Below, one piece after another: positions 44,305 to 50,703 of a stretch of 64,000 nucleotides of DNA. Below the pieces are notes generated by a model that was not told where the DNA came from, did no database searches, and saw only the letters and a list, made by a program, of their open reading frames with translations. Origin of the DNA: Raineya sp. GTDB lineage: Bacteria; Bacteroidota; Bacteroidia; Cytophagales; Thermonemataceae. The stretch covers positions 304,717 to 368,716 of the forward strand of contig JALONN010000011.1 in NCBI GenBank assembly GCA_025454915.1. The letters are read 5' to 3'. The position numbers and the translations under genes are program-made. Within the stretch, counting starts at the first letter, position 1. Each line of letters opens with the position of its first letter.

Positions 44305-44646
44305 ATGAAAAAAGGATTATTCGTGTTAGCAATAGCTTCAATGTCTTTAATGATGGGCTCTTGTAAATCTTCTAAAAAAGGTGCTTGGACGGATGGAGAT
44401 AAAAAAACTTTCACAAAATTATGTGAAGAATCATTTGCTAAAGAAAAAGGTTCAGCAAATATGAAAACAATTGAAAGTGTAGGTGTAAAAATAGAAGAGT
44501 TTACAAAAAAATCTTGTGACTGCTTACTTTCAAAAGCAGAACAACAATATGACAATGTGAAGGCTGCTGATAAAGATGCTTCAGGAATTACAAAAATTGC
44601 TGGAGACTGTGGAGGACAAGTAATTCAGGAATTAATGAAAAAATAA
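44305..44646 (+). CDS. Four-cysteine lipoprotein, tandem paralog A
   Basis: A 113-residue lipoprotein. Signal peptide with lipobox MGSC (Cys20), then the domain shared with the next two genes: KKGAWTDGDKKTF, a Cys in LCEESF, a central IESVGVKIEEFTKKSCDC, a Cys in GDCGGQ, and a final LMKK. Four Cys outside the lipobox are conserved among the three paralogs, so two disulfides are likely. The rest is helical (KAEQQYDNVKAADKDASG). This copy has no charged linker after the lipobox, unlike B and C. Family not recognised. Confidence 0.85.
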   Translation: MKKGLFVLAIASMSLMMGSCKSSKKGAWTDGDKKTFTKLCEESFAKEKGSANMKTIESVGVKIEEFTKKSCDCLLSKAEQQYDNVKAADKDASGITKIAGDCGGQVIQELMKK

Positions 44647-44651
44647 ATCTT

Positions 44652-44686
44652 TAATCCCCAAATTATACAATTTGGGGATTATTTTT
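44652..44686 (+). terminator. Terminator after lipoprotein A
   Basis: A 13-bp stem (TAATCCCCAAATT / AATTTGGGGATTA) with loop ATAC and a following T run. Confidence 0.88.
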
Positions 44687-44706
44687 AATTCTAAAAAACT
44701 AATTTT

Positions 44707-45111
44707 ATGAAAAAACTAATGTATTTTTTGTTCGCTTCTCTAATGGTTGTACAGGCTTGTAAATCAAAAGAGAATAAAGAATCTTCGGACTCTTCTACAG
44801 AAAAGAAAGAAGAAGTTAAAAGCTCAGAAGCTGAATCTAAAAAAGGTTATTGGACAACAGCTCATGAACAAGACTTTTTGAAAAGTTGTGAAGCTCAAAT
44901 CATGGCTCTAAAAGATACAAAAGATGGTCAGACAATTCAGGCAGTAGGAATAAATATCGAAGAATTTGGAAAAAAATCTTGTAGTTGTGCATTAGAAAAG
45001 GTAGAAAAAAATTACGAAAATATTATTGATGCCAATAAAGACCTATCTGGAATAAATAAAATTGGAGAAGAGTGTGGCGAAGAGGTAATGAAGGAAATGA
45101 TGAAAAAATAA
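44707..45111 (+). CDS. Four-cysteine lipoprotein, tandem paralog B
   Basis: A 134-residue lipoprotein with lipobox VQAC (Cys18) and a highly charged Lys/Glu/Ser linker (about 19-47) before the shared domain: KKGYWTTAHEQDFLKSCEA, then IMALKDTKDGQTIQAVG, IEEFGKKSCSC, YENIIDANKDLSG and EECGEEVMKEMMKK. It is closer to paralog C than to A. The stretch 44897-44941 is nearly identical in DNA to 45386-45430 in paralog C, which points to a recent duplication or gene conversion. Function unknown. Confidence 0.85.
   Translation: MKKLMYFLFASLMVVQACKSKENKESSDSSTEKKEEVKSSEAESKKGYWTTAHEQDFLKSCEAQIMALKDTKDGQTIQAVGINIEEFGKKSCSCALEKVEKNYENIIDANKDLSGINKIGEECGEEVMKEMMKK
44897..44941 (+). repeat. 45-base direct repeat between lipoproteins B and C (copy 1)
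   Basis: Matches 45386-45430 with a single mismatch (GAT against GAC). It codes for the IMALKDTKDGQTIQ block in both proteins. Confidence 0.9.
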
Positions 45112-45130
45112 ATTTGTATGAATATTTTTT

Positions 45131-45170
45131 TGAATGCTCAAGTTTTTTAAAATTTGAGCATTCATTTTTT
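45131..45170 (+). terminator. Terminator after lipoprotein B
   Basis: An 11-bp stem (TGAATGCTCAA / TTGAGCATTCA) around a 12-base loop, followed by a run of six T. Confidence 0.85.
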
Positions 45171-45183
45171 ATACCTAATCCTT

Positions 45184-45600
45184 ATGAAAAAAATATTTTA
45201 CATGGCTTTCATGTGTTGGATAACCTTGCAGGCATGCCATTCTTCTCAAAAAGTTGCAAACACAAATGCTACAAATAGTAGTGGTACCAATACAGCAAAG
45301 GCTGTGAGTAAAAAACAAGAAATTTCAAAAAAAGGAGCTTGGAATGAAGAGGATAAAAAAAATTTTATATCTTCTTGTGAAGGAGAAATCATGGCTCTAA
45401 AAGATACAAAAGACGGTCAGACAATTCAGGGGGCAGGGGTAAGTATTGAAGAGTTTGCTAAAAAATCTTGTGATTGTGCTTTCAAAAAAGTAGAAAAAAA
45501 TTACGAAAATGTTTTAGAAGCTGGTAAAGATACTGAAGGTCTTGCCAAAATAGGTGGAGAATGTGGCGGAGAAGCTATGAATGCATTGATGAAAAAATAA
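45184..45600 (+). CDS. Four-cysteine lipoprotein, tandem paralog C
   Basis: The ATG at 45184 gives 138 residues and a good signal peptide (KKIFYMAFMCWITLQAC, lipobox LQAC). An upstream TTG ten codons away falls inside the preceding terminator stem and is unlikely. After a Thr/Asn/Ser-rich linker the shared domain follows: KKGAWNEEDKKNFISSCEG, IMALKDTKDGQTIQGAG, IEEFAKKSCDC, YENVLEAGKDTEG, GECGGEAMNALMKK. The four Cys of the family are kept. Function unknown. Confidence 0.85.
   Translation: MKKIFYMAFMCWITLQACHSSQKVANTNATNSSGTNTAKAVSKKQEISKKGAWNEEDKKNFISSCEGEIMALKDTKDGQTIQGAGVSIEEFAKKSCDCAFKKVEKNYENVLEAGKDTEGLAKIGGECGGEAMNALMKK
45386..45430 (+). repeat. 45-base direct repeat between lipoproteins B and C (copy 2)
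   Basis: Second copy of the near-identical stretch at 44897-44941; the genes diverge on both sides of it. Confidence 0.9.
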
Positions 45601-45623
45601 AAATCCAACTTTTATTTCCAATC

Positions 45624-45660
45624 ATCTCCAAATTTTCCGAAATTTGGAGATTCCTTTTTT
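45624..45660 (+). terminator. Terminator after lipoprotein C
   Basis: An 11-bp stem (ATCTCCAAATT / AATTTGGAGAT) with loop TTCCGA, then a T-rich tail. Confidence 0.85.
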
Positions 45661-45669
45661 ATCACCACT

Positions 45670-46224
45670 ATGAAAAAAATATTGATTGTATTAAGCTTTT
45701 CTCTTTTTTTAAAGGCTTGTCAAACCCCAGAATCAACAGTAAAAGTAAATTATTACTACGATTTAGAACAAAAGGTAAATGAGCAAATACAATTGCTCAA
45801 AAGCTCGCCAGTCATGTTTCAGAAGGCTACTTATGCTGAAGGTAGAACAGAAGTTAGAGATGTAAATGATATAAGTTGGGAAAAAGAATTAGCTTTTTTC
45901 TTACATGCCAATATTAATAAATCAGCTTTTCGTGGTTTGTATAAAGAATCTCAAATAACCAGTGGAGATACTCTTTTTAAAATTTATGAAGCTAAAGATT
46001 TAGACTTAAAAGTCGAAAAACTAGTAATCGGATTATCAAAAAATACTCAAGAACTTTGGAGTGTACAAGCCAAGACTTGTACAGATAATTATTTGTATTC
46101 GTCTCAAAGAGAGCTAAAAATGTATTGTAGTAACAATAAGCTCCAAAGCTATTATATCAAAGGAAAGCAGAAAATGATATTCTCTGACCCTGAATATTTT
46201 GAAATAAAAGCCAAAAGAAAATAA
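45670..46224 (+). CDS. Hypothetical lipoprotein
   Basis: A 184-residue protein with a lipoprotein signal (KKILIVLSFSLFLKAC, lipobox LKAC, Cys17). The mature part has no family I recognise: a helical start (DLEQKVNEQIQLLKSSPVMF), followed by beta-rich segments ending in SDPEYFEIKAKRK. It follows the three four-Cys lipoproteins with the same spacing after a terminator, but it does not share their domain. It may sense or shape the cell envelope; function unknown. Confidence 0.78.
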   Translation: MKKILIVLSFSLFLKACQTPESTVKVNYYYDLEQKVNEQIQLLKSSPVMFQKATYAEGRTEVRDVNDISWEKELAFFLHANINKSAFRGLYKESQITSGDTLFKIYEAKDLDLKVEKLVIGLSKNTQELWSVQAKTCTDNYLYSSQRELKMYCSNNKLQSYYIKGKQKMIFSDPEYFEIKAKRK

Positions 46225-46311
46225 CACTCATCTTCTTTTTTATCACTCCTCCAAAAAATTACGGACAGACTTTTTTACTTTGTTTTATCAAGAACATAGT
46301 AAAAAAAGTTT

Positions 46312-46524
46312 ATGGAAAGCGTAGAAACTTACATCAATAGCAACGTCAGTTTTGCCTTCGAAAGTATTATTAAGAAGAATACTCAAAACTTTGGCAAAGA
46401 ATTTGTATTTTCATTAACAGAAGCAAACAAAAAAACACTAGATGCTTCTTTACTCAGAAAAAAAATACAGAGGCAAGAAGCTTTGATTCAAGAACTTTCT
46501 AGAAGGCTCAACAAAGAATTATAG
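46312..46524 (+). CDS. Small helical protein (70 residues)
   Basis: A 70-residue ORF with a C-terminal charged, coiled-coil-like helix (SLLRKKIQRQEALIQELSRRL). No signal, no membrane segment. It is followed by a second tiny ORF on the same strand. Composition looks coding and the frame is not covered by another gene, but there is no family match, so this is a probable rather than certain gene. Confidence 0.5.
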   Translation: MESVETYINSNVSFAFESIIKKNTQNFGKEFVFSLTEANKKTLDASLLRKKIQRQEALIQELSRRLNKEL

Positions 46525-46577
46525 AAAGGAAAAAACGTAACAAAAATACACACAACCACCTAAACATTCTTACTACT

Positions 46578-46703
46578 ATGACATCCTTTCAGCAAAAAGC
46601 GGCTACTGTAATGCCTACAGTGCCTCAACAAGACAAAAAGGCAGACATAGAACAAGGTCGTTCTAAAAAAGCAGAAGAAACTTATAAACCAAGAATAGAT
46701 TAA
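46578..46703 (+). CDS. Possible tiny protein (41 residues)
   Basis: An ATG-initiated frame of 41 codons that is polar and Lys/Gln-rich (begins TSFQQKAATVMPTVPQQDKK and ends KPRID). It starts 54 bases after the 70-residue ORF and ends before the shared terminator. It is too short for firm coding evidence; peptide detection or conservation in related genomes would decide. Confidence 0.35.
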   Translation: MTSFQQKAATVMPTVPQQDKKADIEQGRSKKAEETYKPRID

Positions 46704-46760
46704 TTTCCTCTGTGGTCTGTACACCAACATAGTTTATTGTTCAACCTTTAAATATTTGAG

Positions 46761-46790
46761 TATCCTAAACATCAATGTTTAGGATATTTT
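46761..46790. terminator. Bidirectional terminator between the small ORFs and the radical SAM gene
   Basis: A 12-bp stem (TATCCTAAACAT / ATGTTTAGGATA) with a minimal CA loop and T-rich flanks, next to the stop codon of the leftward radical SAM gene. Confidence 0.85.
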
Positions 46791-47813
46791 TTATGCCCAA
46801 ACTTTTGTACCTTCTGTGCAATTTTTACAAATATCTATTTCGCTTCTTGAACGTAGCAGACTTTGTCTAAAATTTTGATAAGATTCTGATAGCCAGATTT
46901 TTTCAAAATCTTCGGAAGCTAAATTTCCTAGCTGATGAGTTGCATCTTTATCAAAACAACAAGGCACAACTTTTCCATCCCAAGTAACCACACACGAATG
47001 CCACATTTTCCAGCATTCATTCAGAAGCTTATTCTTAATTTGAAAAGTACCATCTGCCTGTTTTTTATACCTGCTGTATTGTTGTTGTTGTGGTAAAAGA
47101 GGTGAACCTTGCTCGTAATCATAGATTTGAGCAGTTTTGAAAGCAACTTTATCCACACCCAGGTTTTTAGCAAGTTGCTTGACTTCCTCAATTTGATGTT
47201 CGTTGGGGGCTACGACCAAAAACTGAAAAATAGTATAAGGTTTTTTGGACTTTAAACGACTCCTTACATTTAATAATGTCTCAGTACCCTTAATAACTTT
47301 CTCTAAATTTCCACCTATACGATAGGCTTCATAAGTATCTTGGGTAGTTCCATCAATCGAGATGATGAGCCTATCTAGTCCACTTTCTACTGTTTTAATG
47401 GCATTTTTTTCATGGAGATAATGGGCATTGGTAGAGGTTGCTGTATAAATATTTTTCTTGGAGGCATATTCTACCAATTCAAAAAATTTGGGATGTAAAT
47501 AAGGCTCTCCCTGAAAATATAAAATCAGATATACCAGATAATCAGCAAGTTCATCTACAATTTTTTTATAAAGGTCTTCTTGTAACAAACCCGTAGGGCG
47601 TGTAAATGCTCTTAAGCCACTAGGACATTCAGGGCAACGTAAATTACAGGCTGTTGTAGGTTCTATAGAAATACTAAAAGGCAAACCCCAATGTGAAGGT
47701 GTGCCTTTCCACTTGGAAACATAGAAACTACTAAGGGTTTTGGCTATGTTCCAAATTTTTTTAATACTTAATTTACTACCTAAATTGAGAGTATCTTGCC
47801 AAGAGCCTTTCAT
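46791..47813 (-). CDS. Radical SAM/SPASM domain protein
   Basis: A 340-residue radical SAM enzyme with CX3CX2C at Cys56, Cys60, Cys63 (TTACNLRCPECPSG). A C-terminal SPASM-like region holds extra Cys clusters (NECWKMWHSC, VVPCCFDKDA, DICKNCTEG), which usually bind additional iron-sulfur clusters. Such enzymes modify peptides or sugars, or mature other enzymes. The start shares one base with the stop of the upstream gene (TAATG), so the two are translationally coupled. No precursor peptide is evident nearby. Substrate unknown. Confidence 0.9.
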   Translation of the reverse strand: MKGSWQDTLNLGSKLSIKKIWNIAKTLSSFYVSKWKGTPSHWGLPFSISIEPTTACNLRCPECPSGLRAFTRPTGLLQEDLYKKIVDELADYLVYLILYFQGEPYLHPKFFELVEYASKKNIYTATSTNAHYLHEKNAIKTVESGLDRLIISIDGTTQDTYEAYRIGGNLEKVIKGTETLLNVRSRLKSKKPYTIFQFLVVAPNEHQIEEVKQLAKNLGVDKVAFKTAQIYDYEQGSPLLPQQQQYSRYKKQADGTFQIKNKLLNECWKMWHSCVVTWDGKVVPCCFDKDATHQLGNLASEDFEKIWLSESYQNFRQSLLRSRSEIDICKNCTEGTKVWA

Positions 47814-48475
47814 TATTTCTGAGTGGGAAGGGGTTTTGTTTTTTTACCCTTTACATCAAACAGTTTTAAGTCTACAGTAGTTCGTTTTATTTCGGCTGCT
47901 ACATAAGTAATTTTAAAACTGGGATATACCACAGTAAAACGCAAAGGGATTGTTCCCATTTTCGCAAAAATCTTATCGTTCGCATTCATTTTATATTTTT
48001 GGTAAAAATCAGGGTGTAAAGTATATTTTTTACCAAAATAATACAGTCTGATTCTTTTATCTCCAGAACTTGGGAATTTTGACTTTACAATCATCACTTT
48101 ACACTTTTCACCTAAAACAACAGTTTTAGAATCTTTAACTTCCTCTTGAGCAATGGTTTCATTGGCTATCCCTGCATTGGTTGTATAAAGTGTATCATTT
48201 TTGACAAATTTATCATAAATGGTATTGGTAGTTGGGATGTATGTTTGAGATTCCTGACTACAATCTGCAAATTTCCAATGATAATGCCCTTGCTTGATAT
48301 ACAAAATAGAAGCACTTCCAAAATACAATGAAAGAGCCATATCTTGCTTTTTCATGGTTGTGTCTGTAATTTCAAGATAATGAGTATATTTGACTGTGCC
48401 CTCAAAAAGCTGATTTTGAGCTTGTAATCTCAAGAATCCTAAAAAAATAAAAGTAAAAACGATGAACTTTTTCAT
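47813..48475 (-). CDS. Secreted beta-rich hypothetical protein (GLPGLI-like at best)
   Basis: The ATG at 48475 gives 220 residues with a clean signal peptide (KKFIVFTFIFLGFLRLQAQN). The mature part opens with LFEGTVKYTHYLEI and has a beta-strand pattern with a MGTIPLRFTVVYPSF segment near the end. This loosely recalls the GLPGLI family of secreted Bacteroidetes proteins. It is coupled to the radical SAM/SPASM gene by a one-base overlap, so it could be a partner or substrate of that enzyme. Function unknown. Confidence 0.7.
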   Translation of the reverse strand: MKKFIVFTFIFLGFLRLQAQNQLFEGTVKYTHYLEITDTTMKKQDMALSLYFGSASILYIKQGHYHWKFADCSQESQTYIPTTNTIYDKFVKNDTLYTTNAGIANETIAQEEVKDSKTVVLGEKCKVMIVKSKFPSSGDKRIRLYYFGKKYTLHPDFYQKYKMNANDKIFAKMGTIPLRFTVVYPSFKITYVAAEIKRTTVDLKLFDVKGKKTKPLPTQK

Positions 48476-48531
48476 GGAGATATTTTTACAAACCACTAAG
48501 ACAAAAATGATGCTAAAAATTGTCCTGATGA

Positions 48532-49053
48532 TTAAAACAGTTGTTTGAGTTCTTCTTTTAAGAATGCAATAGCAGGAACAGACGGGTTCATGTTATATTC
48601 TCTTATATTTTCTAATATTTTTTTAGCAAGTTCTATACCATTGCTTTGTGGATGAACCTGAGCCATTGTGTTGTTAATCAGAGTAATAATCTCTTCTTTA
48701 GCATTTTTTACCATTGTCCATGCTTCGTGGCTCATATACATTTGTTGTGAAAAATTATGTGAAAATTCGTTACGAATTTCAAGCATAATAATATGATGTA
48801 ATTCTTCGGAAGTAAATTCATGAGCTTGGATACGTAAAAGCATATGGTCAGGCAGAATGCGTTCTAAAAACAAACACATTCTTTCGTAAGCCTGTAGTCG
48901 GATAGAAGTAATTGATTCTGAGTTTTTTAATTTGATTTCTGCTAATCTTCTTTCAAACTCTTTTTGTAAAAAATTTCGTGAGGTTAAATACATTCCAATA
49001 AGTACAAAACCTGCGGGTAAAATCATTTTTAATAAATCCCAGATATTTTCCAT
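48532..49053 (-). CDS. Membrane-anchored helical protein of unknown function
   Basis: A 173-residue protein with an N-terminal membrane helix (about 5-24, LLKMILPAGFVLIGMYLTS) and a mostly helical remainder with charged heptad patterns (LQKEFERRLAEIKLKNSESI). Blocks such as RLQAYERMCLFLERI and LEIRNEFSHNFSQQMYMS look conserved, and I believe similar proteins occur across Cytophagales, but I cannot name the family. It lies 17 bases downstream of the second nuoA gene. Confidence 0.68.
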   Translation of the reverse strand: MENIWDLLKMILPAGFVLIGMYLTSRNFLQKEFERRLAEIKLKNSESITSIRLQAYERMCLFLERILPDHMLLRIQAHEFTSEELHHIIMLEIRNEFSHNFSQQMYMSHEAWTMVKNAKEEIITLINNTMAQVHPQSNGIELAKKILENIREYNMNPSVPAIAFLKEELKQLF

Positions 49054-49070
49054 GCTAGTAATGAATAATT

Positions 49071-49556
49071 TTATGCGTGTTTGGTGGTTTTTTCTGAATA
49101 TTTTTGGTTAAGGTTTTCGTAAAGGTTTTTAGGAACTACACTCTTTACTTGTGGTACTGTTGGTCTGGGGCGAACCCAGTCCAAATAACCCTTTGCCCAT
49201 ACGTATGCAAGTCCAAGCCCTAAAATGAAAATAAAAATGAACATTTCGAGTAAGGCAAACCAAGTCCAAGAGCCTTGTGTTGCTTCATACAAGTCTTTTT
49301 GTCCAAAAATGGTAGCCCAAGGAAATAAAAAAACAATTTCTACATCAAATAAGATGAAAATAAGGGCTACAATATAAAAACGAATATTAAAAAAACGCCA
49401 AGCAGAACCTATGGGTTCTTCTCCACATTCATAACTGGTAAGTTTTTCTGGATTGGGGCGTTTGGGACGAATAATATACGACACAGCTAAAGCAACTGAA
49501 ACAAACAAAGTAGCTCCAATAATAAAAACTAATATTTTGCCAAATTCAGAAAGCAT
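49071..49556 (-). CDS. nuoA: NADH-quinone oxidoreductase subunit A, second copy
   Basis: A 161-residue paralog of NuoA with the family's conserved loop LTSYECGEEPIGSAWRFF and the acidic helix FILFDVEIVFLFPWA. Three membrane helices are near 8-30, 61-82 and 100-122. It has a C-terminal extension of about 40 residues absent from the first copy. There is no other complex I subunit beside it; the neighbours are a helical membrane protein and tRNA-Cys. It may serve a second complex I form or a related complex. The two NuoA sequences are clearly different, so this is not a recent duplicate. Confidence 0.92.
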   Translation of the reverse strand: MLSEFGKILVFIIGATLFVSVALAVSYIIRPKRPNPEKLTSYECGEEPIGSAWRFFNIRFYIVALIFILFDVEIVFLFPWATIFGQKDLYEATQGSWTWFALLEMFIFIFILGLGLAYVWAKGYLDWVRPRPTVPQVKSVVPKNLYENLNQKYSEKTTKHA

Positions 49557-49622
49557 GTCGTTGATATTTCTTCAAAGATAATAAAAAAGCTACACCAATA
49601 AATGTTTAGTGTAGCTTTTGAG

Positions 49623-49693
49623 AGGTCGGAAGCGGATTCGAACCGCTGTAGGGGCTTTTGCAGAGCCCTGCCTAGCCTCTCGGCCATCCGACC
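49623..49693 (-). tRNA. tRNA-Cys (anticodon GCA)
   Basis: A 71-base cloverleaf on the minus strand. Acceptor arm GGTCGGA pairs with TCCGACC, discriminator base is U (as expected for Cys), anticodon loop CTGCAAA gives GCA, T-arm is AGCGG/CCGCT with loop TTCGAAT. CCA is not encoded. It is 66 bases upstream of the second nuoA start, on the same strand. Confidence 0.96.
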
Positions 49694-49741
49694 ATAAATT
49701 TTGGAGTGCAATAATAGGCAAATCCAAAATAATATCCAAAT

Positions 49742-50581
49742 TTAATCTTTCATTTTTTTTACTTTTGGCTCATCTTCGTCCTCTTCTTCTTCTGTAAGTT
49801 CCGCATTCTCACCGATTTCCATGTCTCTATAAATTTCTAAAATATCTTTATTTGACATCTGGTTTTTCTTAAAAACAGCCTTACTTTCTTCTAAAATTTC
49901 TTCGTCAATCAAACCATTGTCGAAGAGAGCATCTAATTCTTTGCGTTTCTCTTTGGCATCTAAATCCAATAAATCGCAAGCGAAATTAGAAATAAATTCT
50001 ATGTCAGCATCAAAATCGGGTTCATCACCAAAAATACCTTCTTCTTCATCAAAGGCTTCCATACTTTCATCACTTAAAATGAAATCAAGAAGTTTGGAAA
50101 AAATCTGCATGATTTTTTCTCGATGTTCAGGATAATGGACAGCCAACTGAGCAAGCCCTGTTGAAATAGCTACTCGGGCATATACATCAGCATTCCCCTC
50201 GAACAAAATTTGTTTACAGGTGTCTATTTCTTTGTGTCCCAAATGGCAGAGATATGTCCAAACCTCTTCTGTTAAGAAGTCTGGATAGAAGAGTCTATCC
50301 ATTTCTAAAACATCACCTTGAAGCATCTGAAGAACTCTTTTAGCTACTTCTTTACTCTTGATTTCCCGCAAGAGTAAAACAGCATGCATAGGAGCAAAAC
50401 CTCCTTCATCATCCTCAATTTCATCCGAATAATAATCGGGATTCTTGATGGCATCGTCTACAATAGCCAACAAATCTTTTTCTACTTCTAAACCAAGGTC
50501 TTTAATTTCTAGAAGTATATCACGAGAAATGCGATAGTCTTTCTTAAAAAGCTCGCCAACAATAGAATGTTGAAATTGCAT
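49742..50581 (-). CDS. Acidic HEAT-like hypothetical protein (DUF1186-like)
   Basis: The ATG at 50581 gives 279 residues; the longer frame adds a poorly conserved AT-rich leader. The protein is helical and very acidic (GDEPDFDADIEF, and a C-terminal run of Glu/Asp). Blocks such as YPDFLTEEVWTYLCHLG and APMHAVLLLREIKSKE resemble DUF1186, a HEAT-repeat-like family, but I am unsure of the match. No catalytic motif is visible. It probably mediates protein contacts. It begins the leftward strand just upstream of tRNA-Cys. Confidence 0.65.
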   Translation of the reverse strand: MQFQHSIVGELFKKDYRISRDILLEIKDLGLEVEKDLLAIVDDAIKNPDYYSDEIEDDEGGFAPMHAVLLLREIKSKEVAKRVLQMLQGDVLEMDRLFYPDFLTEEVWTYLCHLGHKEIDTCKQILFEGNADVYARVAISTGLAQLAVHYPEHREKIMQIFSKLLDFILSDESMEAFDEEEGIFGDEPDFDADIEFISNFACDLLDLDAKEKRKELDALFDNGLIDEEILEESKAVFKKNQMSNKDILEIYRDMEIGENAELTEEEEDEDEPKVKKMKD

Positions 50582-50703
50582 TTTTGTAAAAAAAATTTGA
50601 AAAGGAATATTATTGTTTTTACTTTGTGAAAATAGAACTTTATCGCTACAAAACAAATGTTTTTGTAGAAAAAAACAAAATATTTATATAAAACTGCTAT
50701 TCT

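Noticed and set aside
49730..49740. TAAATTTG on the minus strand upstream of tRNA-Cys
   Set aside because: Exact -7 box, but no TTG at the right distance, so not listed as a promoter.
50646..50668. Inverted repeat CTACAAAA / TTTTGTAG between divergent genes
   Set aside because: Only 8 bp with a 7-base loop in AT-rich DNA; could be an operator but there is no second copy or regulator to support it.
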